The notes under the pieces are model-generated. The model worked only from the letters and a program-made list of their open reading frames with translations, did not search any database and was not told the DNA's origin. From NCBI GenBank assembly GCA_964469555.1, contig CAYYAQ010000004.1, positions 1 to 64,000 on the forward strand: 64,000 bases of DNA. Reading direction: 5' to 3'. The translations under genes and the position numbers were made by a program. This stretch comes from CAYYAQ01 sp964469555 (GTDB taxonomy: Bacteria > Planctomycetota > UBA1135 > UBA2386). Each line of letters begins with the position of its first letter. Position 1 is the first letter of the stretch. Positions 57,701 to 64,000 of the stretch are shown here, in pieces.

Positions 57701-57881
57701 TCTCGAAGACGGAGATGTCGGTGATCCGCCCACCCATGGTCGAAGGTCCAAGGGAACGCCATTGGAACTTCTGTACCCATGCCGAAGACGAATCCGACTT
57801 CTCTTGGGCCGGAAGGAATTGGGACAGGACCGCGACCGGGAGAGACAGGCCGATCAACAGACGGAGGGCGGTGTGCTTCAT
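54741..57881 (-). CDS. Giant secreted BNR/sortilin-like beta-propeller protein with PDZ domain, third paralogue
   Basis: A 1046-residue relative of the two tandem proteins at 5.5-11.3 kb. The start at 57881 opens a signal peptide (MKHTALRLLIGLSLPVAVL). Propeller turns: SADGGKTW, TTDGGKTW, TKDGGRTF, SDDGGTSW. A PDZ domain sits at about residues 293-378 (GWSGIIVADSKEG to KISMKLAKAP), as in the first paralogue. Three Arg/Gly-rich stretches interrupt it: one after the PDZ (RRGRGSRGGTSGGRTYGG), one near the middle (RQRGGPPAGRGAQRGASS) and one at the C-terminal domain (RSRGGRFGRGGG). The likely role is binding of an extracellular polymer; catalysis is unproven. It is transcribed convergently with the ACP cassette. 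Confidence 0.85.
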   Translation of the reverse strand: MKHTALRLLIGLSLPVAVLSQFLPAQEKSDSSSAWVQKFQWRSLGPSTMGGRITDISVFEKDPKIFYAATASGGLLKTSNNGITFEHQFDKETVVSIGAVCVAPSDSNIVWVGTGEENPRNSVSYGDGVYKSADGGKTWKNMGLKESFQIGSIVVHPTNPDVVYVGVLGRLYGENEDRGLYKTTDGGKTWEKIHYVDEKTGVIAINMHPQDPNTLIFATYERQRDGFDTNSPAKKIAPGSGIYRTKDGGRTFEKLTKGLPTNNLGRVGIDYFRKNPDVVFAIVECEMMGKPGENVGWSGIIVADSKEGATVAQVPEKSPAAEAGLKKGDVILEVNGQAFKGASKVIESICQFEVGATIEVFYKRAGKRAKISMKLAKAPTSSQGGRSRRGRGSRGGTSGGRTYGGTVRYTGRLGGQGANLQRFQGKHGYEHGGIFRSDDGGTSWKRINSFDPRPMYFSQFRVDPNDTKFQYVLGISGAKSVDGGDTFTSGPFRGVHADHHALWIDPNDSDHLILGCDGGLYVSYDRAKTWAHKNHMAIGQFYHVGIGPRRDYSVYGGLQDNGTWGAPHRGSTGSGAINEDWIRIGGGDGFLAIVDPNDADLIYFESQNGATRRTNLRTRESGSIRPASSSNRQRGGPPAGRGAQRGASSPRRYRYNWRTPFILSSHNSKIYYNVGNRVFRSLDRGTNLKSISPEITTGSRGSGTAISESPINADVLYAGTDDGGLWMTKKGDHEWVNLRKAIAVDEGDGAKNGGAPSDDSSAAGVPFTDIVKKPMWISGIEASRHKEGRVYVTVDGHRSNDDDPYVLVSEDFGQTWSSIRGNLPRGSTRVVREDRVNENLLYVGTEFGLYISLNRGKDWTRFHNNLPTVAVHEIAQHATCGDIVIATHGRSLWSIDIAPVRQMTAKAVAEDLAVFKPSEVIRWRRGSSRGSSGGASRFTGQIPVRSTQIFFNLKKVPGELKVQIKDATDKVIRDIKVKAVAGLNRVEWDGRPNPRTGGTGRTGSSRSRGGRFGRGGGTTGTYKVLVTADGKTKEASFKISDDPRPR

Positions 57882-58140
57882 GGGGCTGATTTCCAAACGA
57901 GTGTTGCGAGGGAGAAGGGGAGGCGGCGCGGCCAGTCAATTCGACCCCACGCGTCACCATAGGGTCCGGACCTTCTGCGGACCACTCTAGGACACTGCGA
58001 GGCCGATCGATGCACCTGTGAGCGTCCCAAATCCGTATCCGAGGCCGTGTCCGTGGGATGAGATGGCAGCGAAAACAGCTTGCGCTCGGTAGTTCAGCCT
58101 CGAAACTGACTCGGAAACACAGGAACGACAAGGACACGTG

Positions 58141-58638
58141 ATGCGAAACCGCGTCCCCCACCTTCTCCTCCTCTCCATCCTCTCCATCCTCGCCATCGTT
58201 GCCGGCTGCAAGGGACCAAACTCGGCGAACTCGAGGACCGCCAAGCGAGCCTTCAACCCACCGATCACCGCGCAGAACGACGTTCTCAAGGTCGAAGTCC
58301 GGAAGCTGCATCACAAGAAACGGAGCTTGCGAGTCTGAATGAACCTCGAGAACAAGACGGACGACAAGCTCGAGATGCGCTACTCGGACATCCGGGCGAC
58401 GGCGAGAGGGAGAACTGTCCGCGGCGCGCTGCGCGTGCCCTTCGTCAGGGTGACAAGGGGCTTCAGAATGGACCCGAAGTTCTACAAGACGATCAGCCAG
58501 CCGATCGAGTTCCTGGACCTGCCACGCATGCAGGACGTGGTGATCACGGTCACCAACGTTCGGGTGGATGGAAAGGGAAACGCGCCGGACCTCACCGTGA
58601 CCGTGCCGGTTCGCAATCCTCCGGAGAAGACGAACTGA
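58141..58638 (+). pseudogene. Small lipoprotein interrupted by in-frame TGA
   Basis: Two open stretches share one frame and together would give a 165-residue lipoprotein. The first has a lipobox (ILAIVAGC) and ends VEVRKLHHKKRSLRV at a TGA (58336-58338). The next codon is ATG and the frame goes on MNLENKTDDKLEMRYSDIRA to a TGA at 58636-58638. The join falls inside what reads as one beta-sandwich strand pair, so the TGA most simply replaces a Trp codon. Alternatives: separate translation from the ATG at 58339, or recoding. A 6-bp CTCGAG inverted repeat follows the TGA, but its 18-base loop does not fit a bacterial SECIS. An AAGGA lies upstream of the first ATG. Confidence 0.55.
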
Positions 58639-58652
58639 GGGGAGTCGACTGA

Positions 58653-60050
58653 CTACTTCTCGAGTTCGACCTCGAGTGCCTTGAGCCGGGCGACGTCGGA
58701 CTCGAACCCCAGGCCGGGGAGTCCCAGACCGATGCGCACCTGGTCCCGCGCGTCATCGGCGCTCGCCTCGCGCACCGATTCCGCCAGCATGAGGTGCATC
58801 GTCGGTGTCGGAAGCACCGAGGACCTCAGCTGCTTCAGGACGATCGGCTTCAGTTTCGCCCAGTCCTTCTGCTCGTAGTAGATCCTGGCCAGCGCGACGA
58901 GCGCCGTCGGTTGGTCGCGATGCGGATCGCAGTTGCAGCACGACTCGAGCGCCTCGAGTGCTTCCGACTGCTTGCCTGCTTTCAGCTGCAGACTCGCGTA
59001 TTGCCACCAGTACCCTCCCGTCGTGGAGTAGTCGCGCGCGTTTTGCCGGACCCGCTCGATGTCGGCACTCTGCCCCGCGAGGGCGAGCTCGACGTACTCG
59101 CGGTAGTCGGGCCGCAGGGTGAATATCGCTTTGACGGGATCCCCGAAGTGCGCCGTGTACCGAGGATCGAAGAACTTGATGGCCTTGACCACTGTCGCTG
59201 GATCTCGATCCTTGGCCATCTCGGGCCGCAGCCGCCAGATGACGTTGCGCAGCTGCTCGAGCTGATTCAGCAAGTACACCGCAGCCGTCGCCACGGCCTC
59301 GCCTTTCGCCCCCATCTTCGCGAGCTCTTCATGGCTCGCGGTGCGCACCTCCTCGAACGAGGGGAGGCCACCGCTCAGCAGCGGCTTCCACTGTTCAGGA
59401 TTGGGAACCCCGAAGAACCAAACCAATTCGGTATTGCCCTTTGCATCCGTGACCGGCCCAAACGCGCCGTTGGCGAACAACCGCGTGACGCCGACGTCTA
59501 GCCACGCGGGGTAGTCGCCGTGGTACATGTCGTGCATAATCGCGCGCGCGATGTCACGGATGAGATCCTGCCCAACACCGCCGTCGACCAATGGGTTCCC
59601 GCTGGCGTGAACGTAGATGCTGCGCTCGTTTGCCACGAACGCGCTCTTGCCCTGCGCGGGTTTGGGACAGTACTTCTCGAAACTCTCCGCGTCGTGGAGA
59701 AAGTAGATGATGAGCGGAACCGCGTTGCGGTTGAACAGGTGCTTGTCCTTGAACACCTTGACGACATATTCGATGTAGCCGCGGTAGTTCCTCTTGACGA
59801 CCGGATGGAATCTTCGATCGATGTGGAGGGCGCCGTCCGGGATCATCAGGAGCTTCTCGCTGTGGCCATCGGCGACCCATGCGCGTCCGCCGACCATCGA
59901 ATCCGAACACTGACCGAGGAGCAGCAACGGTCCCGAGATGACCGTGCAGGCGAGGAGTCCAACGAGTCGGGAATTCAGTCTCTTGCGGCTCACTGTGCGA
60001 CGTGTGATCAGGGTCTTCGAGACCGGCAACGATAGCCGAGGCGAACGCAT
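58653..60050 (-). CDS. Exported TPR protein with degenerate metallopeptidase motif
   Basis: A 465-residue protein with an N-terminal membrane anchor or signal (LVGLLACTVISGPLLLLG) and an alpha-helical C-terminal half with TPR-like repeats (QYASLQLKAGKQSEALEALE, ALVALARIYYEQKDWAKLKP). The middle has the layout of DUF1570-type peptidases: FVANERSIYVHASG, then MHDMYHGDYPAWLDVGVTRL. In active relatives this is HExxH...W(L)NEG; here the Glu of HExxH is Asp and the later Glu is Val, so zinc catalysis is unlikely. The start at 60050 (ATG) is preferred to the TTG at 60068. It follows the membrane glycosyltransferase gene on the same strand. Confidence 0.7.
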   Translation of the reverse strand: MRSPRLSLPVSKTLITRRTVSRKRLNSRLVGLLACTVISGPLLLLGQCSDSMVGGRAWVADGHSEKLLMIPDGALHIDRRFHPVVKRNYRGYIEYVVKVFKDKHLFNRNAVPLIIYFLHDAESFEKYCPKPAQGKSAFVANERSIYVHASGNPLVDGGVGQDLIRDIARAIMHDMYHGDYPAWLDVGVTRLFANGAFGPVTDAKGNTELVWFFGVPNPEQWKPLLSGGLPSFEEVRTASHEELAKMGAKGEAVATAAVYLLNQLEQLRNVIWRLRPEMAKDRDPATVVKAIKFFDPRYTAHFGDPVKAIFTLRPDYREYVELALAGQSADIERVRQNARDYSTTGGYWWQYASLQLKAGKQSEALEALESCCNCDPHRDQPTALVALARIYYEQKDWAKLKPIVLKQLRSSVLPTPTMHLMLAESVREASADDARDQVRIGLGLPGLGFESDVARLKALEVELEK

Positions 60051-60097
60051 CGACGAGTCGTCTAGCAAAGGAACTCCATGATTTTCGCGCGACGGCG

Positions 60098-61987
60098 CTA
60101 CTTGCCACGCTGTTGCTGCGCCTTCGCACGCTCCTTCGCGGCAAACTCATCCAACGCGACCTTGAAGCGCATCAGAAGGTCATCGACGTATTGAGCCCGC
60201 ACCGGGTCTCCGGCTTCGCGCAGACACTGACCGTAGAACTTGTAGATCCCCGAGAAGTCGCTCCCAACCATCGCCGCTTCGCCGGGATTCGCGATCGGTC
60301 GGTCCGGCCCGATCTGCCGAAGGTAGTCAGGTTCTGTCGCAAAGAGTGATTCGAAGACCTCGATCGCGGCCTTGGAATCACGTCTCGTCCGCGCCTCGTT
60401 GATCCGCGGGAGGTAGTAGTCCCGGATCGACATGTCGTAGCAACCCGCGGCGACGACCGCCCGATCCTTCAGAAGATCGCGAGACATCAACAGGACCAAC
60501 AACCCCAAAGCCACGGCGTACCGCGTCGCGAGCCGAGAGTGCCGGGCGATGAACCACTGTACGATCTGGACAACCGCGAACGCCGCGAATGGCATCGTCG
60601 CCATCATCATGGGCACGCGGAATCGCGAGAGCGTGTAGAACACGACCATCGGAGCGATGCTGCAGATGAAGTACCAGATCCAAGTTCCGACCGGGCGACG
60701 TTGCGCCACCGCGATCACGCTGCCGATCACAGCCGCAGGCAGGACCCAAAGTGCGTCAACGAAGTGGCGACCGATCGTCAGAACGACGGAGTGGATGCAC
60801 GAGTAGTAGTAGTTCGTGTTGTTCGGCAGCTCGTACCAGTGGAAGATCAGAGCGAACTTCTGCCAGAGCAACCCGAGATAGCCGAAAAAGCTCTCGTGTA
60901 ACGCGAGCGTCGCACCGACCACGGACAGGAGCGATCCGTGGTAGTCGTGCATGATCTTCGCGATCTCGACAGTCGTCTTGTACGGATACCATCCTAACAC
61001 CGGGTTCGAGCCCGGCACGTTTGCTCCAGCGAACGTCACGGCCCCCACGCTCGTGAGACTGAAGAGCGGGGCCCCCACGTAGTAGTTGCGGATGAACACC
61101 GGCAACAACACGAGCAGCGCGCCCACCACGATCCACGCAACTTGCTTCATCACGGTAGAGAGCTGCTTGCGCTGGGGCCAGAAGATCGCGACCACCATCC
61201 CAATTGCAAACACCAGGAATGTCGACTTCAGCGTTGTCGCGACGCCGATCACGCAGCCGAACCCGAACGAACCGAGTAGTCCCAGAGACCCGGAGGAATC
61301 GCACCGGTTCTTGGCAACCTGTCCGCAAAACAGCAGCAGCACCCCCATCATCGTGATCAGCGAGGTCCGCAGCAGCGTGACCTCGTAGTGGATGAGCGGC
61401 CCCCACCACATCGCGAGAATTGCCGTGAGCACAGCGACCAGATCCCCGAACATCCGCCGCGACACCAGGAACAACAGCAGGATGGTCACGATCCCGCCGA
61501 GCATCTGCACAGCGTAGACAAACCTGGCATCCGGGGATCCGCAGATCGTGTAGATGGCCGCGATCATGTAGGCGTACAGAGGCTCCTGATGGAAACGTGT
61601 CCCGAGGTACCACTCGTCCCACAGCTTCTTCGTGGATGACCCCGCTTCCTCTGGACTCAGCTCTTTCGGTGCCTTGCCCTCGATGAGATCGGGATGAGCG
61701 ACGAACTCGCTCTTTGCGATCAGCCGATGCCACAGGTGAAGCGGGTGGACGGGTTCTGAACCCACGGCGTCGACCTCGGCTATCTTCACCGCCCACTCGT
61801 TGAAGAACCGCATGTCCATCTGCTCGTAGCTGTACGACTCCATGACCGGGCTCTCGTGCAGCTCCACGAACGCGATCAACCGCACGATCGATGCGACCAG
61901 GACAACGGCGAGGAGCACGCTGCGACGACGGCTCTTCAGCCACGTATCGAGCGTTGCCAGCGGTTCGGTGGACGTTTTGTCGGTCAT
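60098..61987 (-). CDS. GT39-like polytopic membrane glycosyltransferase with C-terminal TPR-like tail
   Basis: A 629-residue membrane protein with about eleven helices. In the first outward loop MDMRFFNEWAVKIAE and FHQEPLYAYMIAAIY correspond to the acidic and the HxEPLY/HPPLY blocks of GT39/ArnT-type enzymes. The C-terminal 130 residues are soluble and helical (AAIEVFESLFATEPDYLRQ, GIYKFYGQCLREAGDPVRAQ), like a TPR pair. It would use a polyprenyl-phosphate sugar donor. With the neighbouring TPR protein it may form a surface glycosylation unit, an inference from position only. Confidence 0.75.
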   Translation of the reverse strand: MTDKTSTEPLATLDTWLKSRRRSVLLAVVLVASIVRLIAFVELHESPVMESYSYEQMDMRFFNEWAVKIAEVDAVGSEPVHPLHLWHRLIAKSEFVAHPDLIEGKAPKELSPEEAGSSTKKLWDEWYLGTRFHQEPLYAYMIAAIYTICGSPDARFVYAVQMLGGIVTILLLFLVSRRMFGDLVAVLTAILAMWWGPLIHYEVTLLRTSLITMMGVLLLFCGQVAKNRCDSSGSLGLLGSFGFGCVIGVATTLKSTFLVFAIGMVVAIFWPQRKQLSTVMKQVAWIVVGALLVLLPVFIRNYYVGAPLFSLTSVGAVTFAGANVPGSNPVLGWYPYKTTVEIAKIMHDYHGSLLSVVGATLALHESFFGYLGLLWQKFALIFHWYELPNNTNYYYSCIHSVVLTIGRHFVDALWVLPAAVIGSVIAVAQRRPVGTWIWYFICSIAPMVVFYTLSRFRVPMMMATMPFAAFAVVQIVQWFIARHSRLATRYAVALGLLVLLMSRDLLKDRAVVAAGCYDMSIRDYYLPRINEARTRRDSKAAIEVFESLFATEPDYLRQIGPDRPIANPGEAAMVGSDFSGIYKFYGQCLREAGDPVRAQYVDDLLMRFKVALDEFAAKERAKAQQQRGK

Positions 61988-62142
61988 CGTCGGCGCCTTG
62001 ACGACTGCAGGAGCCCCGTGTCAGGTCGGGCAGACTCGGAGCCGGGAACCTACACACCGCAGTAACGGTGCGCAAGCGCGGTTCCTGCCAGTCGTTCCGC
62101 GGGACGGCGCGGCAACCCGTCGCGGCGCCGCGCGCGAGACCA

Positions 62143-62757
62143 TCAGGCCGACATGATCTCCAGGTGCTTGATTTGCAACTCGACCCACAATTCGGGCAAA
62201 CCGGCCCGGAGGTTGTGGCCCTCTTGGTCTCCGTTGCATTTCAGGCCGAAGCGAAACCGACCGGGGCGCACTTCGATCGCATTGCACACCGTCACGGTCC
62301 CGAGGAACTGGCCGCTGCGCACCCACATCTCGAACTCCACGACATCGTCCTTCTCGAAATGGCCGCCGCCCATCACCGCGATGCCCGACGTGCTGATGTC
62401 CAGGACGGCGCAGTCCGGCTCAGGACCGAGTCGGGCGATCATGGTCTCGTGATGGGTCGGAAAGCGCTCCGAGCTCCGCATGTCCTTCAGTTCCGGTTCC
62501 GTGCCGATGGGAACGATCTTGATCCGCGTTCCGTCTTCGTCCTCGTTCACCCTCACGACGAGATGATCGCGACTCATGAACTGCCCGTGACTCTTGTAGT
62601 GCAGCGCGATGACCTCGTCGACCGCGACCCCGAGCCAAGGTCTGGCGAACTGCACCACCAGGCTTTCGCCACCGCCGCCGATGGCGACGCCGGAGATGAA
62701 CTCGCGCCCTTGCGGAAAGTTGCAGTCAGCCAGATAGAAGATCGTGTCGCGTTCCAT
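62143..62757 (-). CDS. PilZ-domain protein
   Basis: A 204-residue protein. The C-terminal half carries the PilZ signature for cyclic di-GMP binding: RSSERFPTHHETM (RxxxR-like) followed about 22 residues later by AVLDISTSGIAVMG (D/NxSxxG). The N-terminal half (NFPQGREFISGVAIGGGG, DEVIALHYKSHGQF) is a separate beta domain. It may be a c-di-GMP effector; the output is unknown. It is separated from the membrane glycosyltransferase by 155 bases without a gene. Confidence 0.8.
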   Translation of the reverse strand: MERDTIFYLADCNFPQGREFISGVAIGGGGESLVVQFARPWLGVAVDEVIALHYKSHGQFMSRDHLVVRVNEDEDGTRIKIVPIGTEPELKDMRSSERFPTHHETMIARLGPEPDCAVLDISTSGIAVMGGGHFEKDDVVEFEMWVRSGQFLGTVTVCNAIEVRPGRFRFGLKCNGDQEGHNLRAGLPELWVELQIKHLEIMSA

Positions 62758-62857
62758 GATCGCTCGTGAGCATCTGATACATCGACACTCACGTACCGAT
62801 GGCTTGTCTCGATCCGGAAGCGCAGCCGACGCCGCGATGGCGCCGGGGGTTCGCGAC

Positions 62858-64000
62858 TCACCTTCGCAGGTGATTCAACGTGTACCACGCGGTCTTGGTG
62901 GCCAGCGTCTCACCATCGGCGCCCGCGACGTTGCAGGTGATCTGAAACATCCAACCCGTAGCGAGGCCCTTGCCACCGGAGGAATCCAAGTCGACGCGCA
63001 CGGAGCGTCCGTCCGGGGCAACCTTCGCGGAGTTCACTTTCACGACGGCCTTGTCGTACTTTCTGGAACCGTAGCCAGGTTGGTAACGGTAGCGCCATCG
63101 CTCGATGCGATAGGACGTCGACGCGCTGGCGGCGGCGGCGACCCGCTTCGTGAATCGGAGTAGAAAACCACTCCGCGTCAGGCTCACCGAGTGCAGCGCG
63201 AACGGCACGGTCTTTCCATCCCAGGCGATTCGCTGCAAGCCGTACTTCGCTGGGCCGCGTGAACCCCACCCCCGACCGGTCTGGCCGACCCACAAGCTGC
63301 CGTCCTGCGCAAAGCGACAGCGCACCACGCCGGCCTGGAGCGTGTCGACGAAGTTCATCGCGCAGCCCTGAAACTCGCCCGCGACCTCTTCGACCACGAC
63401 GCGGAACACGTTCGATCGCGTCTGGTCACCGACGAATATCTGGTCCTTGAACGGCCCGAACTTGCCGCCGGTGTAGTCCCATACCGGTTCTCCTGGCGAA
63501 TTCGCGAGGTCGCCGTGCGGGAAATTGACGGCTGGCGGCGTGCGAAGCTCGGTGTATCTCTCGATGGAAATCGAGTTGAGGTCGATGCCGCGGTAGTCGG
63601 GGTGGTCCATCAGCGACGAGGGATGACCGTGAAACCGGCCCTTCCGGACGTGATGGAGTGCGGAGGTCTCGACCCAGTCACCCTGGTTCTCCGTATAGAA
63701 GACCTCGTCGTTTCGATCGATGCCGATGCCACACGGTGAGCGACAACCGGCGCTCCATGGCTCGAAGCGCCCCTCGGGTGTGACGCGAAATGACCATCCA
63801 CGGTAGCGCGCCGCGCGCCCCATCTTCGAGTCGTGCACCCGGGCGATGTCCCACTTCGAGGAACCAGCCCAACCCTTCCAGCTCAGGGACGTGTTGAGGG
63901 TGCCGTAGAAGTTCCCCTTGGAATCGCGCACGAGTCCGAATGCGTACTCGTGGTAGTTGTCGGTCAATCCCCATCCCGCGGTGACCGTCTTGTAGAAGTC
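62858..64000 (-). CDS. Large secreted dehydrogenase-like beta-propeller protein (partial)
   Basis: At least 380 residues; the frame is open to the window edge, so the N terminus is missing (the Met 11 codons in is internal). It resembles the soluble glucose/sorbosone dehydrogenase-like propellers of planctomycetes: NYHEYAFGLVRDSKGNFYG, SAGCRSPCGIGIDRNDEVFY with HGHPSSLMDHPDY, and FVGDQTRSNVFRVVVEEV. The last 100 residues form a beta-sandwich tail. Such proteins may oxidise sugars with PQQ, or may only bind; too little is visible to decide. Confidence 0.72.
   Translation of the reverse strand, partial: DFYKTVTAGWGLTDNYHEYAFGLVRDSKGNFYGTLNTSLSWKGWAGSSKWDIARVHDSKMGRAARYRGWSFRVTPEGRFEPWSAGCRSPCGIGIDRNDEVFYTENQGDWVETSALHHVRKGRFHGHPSSLMDHPDYRGIDLNSISIERYTELRTPPAVNFPHGDLANSPGEPVWDYTGGKFGPFKDQIFVGDQTRSNVFRVVVEEVAGEFQGCAMNFVDTLQAGVVRCRFAQDGSLWVGQTGRGWGSRGPAKYGLQRIAWDGKTVPFALHSVSLTRSGFLLRFTKRVAAAASASTSYRIERWRYRYQPGYGSRKYDKAVVKVNSAKVAPDGRSVRVDLDSSGGKGLATGWMFQITCNVAGADGETLATKTAWYTLNHLRR

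Noticed and set aside
57987..58289. Minus-strand frame ending with a Gly-rich, hydrophobic stretch (GLGYGFGTLTGASIGLAVS)
   Set aside because: Its first two-thirds are antisense to the lipoprotein gene and lack coding character; the ending alone is not enough. The rest of 57882-58140 shows no gene.

Overview
The window is a high-GC, gene-dense bacterial segment containing two 10-base N placeholders, so it is probably a scaffold from a draft or metagenome-derived genome. The gene content points to Planctomycetota. There are many secreted proteins with signal peptides and no catalytic family, cysteine-type sulfatases, three very large BNR/sortilin-like beta-propeller proteins, DUF1080-type lectin or hydrolase domains, SBBP repeats, PQQ-like and Kelch propellers, and several large membrane glycosyltransferases. 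The lineage is an inference from this repertoire; no ribosomal RNA or other marker gene is present.

Layout. 1-2.2 kb: the end of tgt, an exonuclease/endonuclease/phosphatase lipoprotein, then an AhpD-like peroxidase-family gene read through an in-frame TGA (a strong selenoprotein candidate) and a small membrane protein. 2.2-5.4 kb: a SlyD-like isomerase, a secreted protein, a methyltransferase and an orphan fragment. 5.5-11.3 kb: two tandem BNR propeller giants. 11.4-16 kb: a sulfatase remnant, a secreted protein and two membrane genes. 16-24.9 kb: a C69 peptidase, a PQQ-like propeller, a GT39-like membrane protein, and a coupled SBBP-repeat/sulfatase pair. 25-31.3 kb: a membrane protein and a radical SAM protein, each crossed by a gap, two small secreted proteins and two GT2 glycosyltransferases.

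31.4-45.2 kb is mostly housekeeping: DUF2017-clpS, a MATE transporter, egtD, a broken EVE-domain gene, acnA, korB-korA (2-oxoacid:ferredoxin oxidoreductase), a Lon-type protease and a universal stress protein. 45.2-51.6 kb: a DUF1080-metallopeptidase fusion, a patch of gene remnants (membrane protein tail, endonuclease V, amidohydrolase), an SDR, a coiled-coil protein, a Kelch protein and a DUF1080-like lipoprotein. 51.6-54.7 kb: a compact PLP-decarboxylase, AMP-ligase and acyl-carrier-protein cassette. 54.7-64 kb: a third BNR giant, a lipoprotein interrupted by TGA, a degenerate metallopeptidase-like TPR protein, a membrane glycosyltransferase, a PilZ protein and a partial dehydrogenase-like propeller.

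The two strongest themes are (i) the selenoprotein candidate, with a bacterial-type SECIS hairpin at the expected distance and a sequestered internal start directly behind the UGA, and (ii) an unusual density of broken genes in an otherwise tightly packed region. Some of those lesions could be assembly errors, given the gaps.
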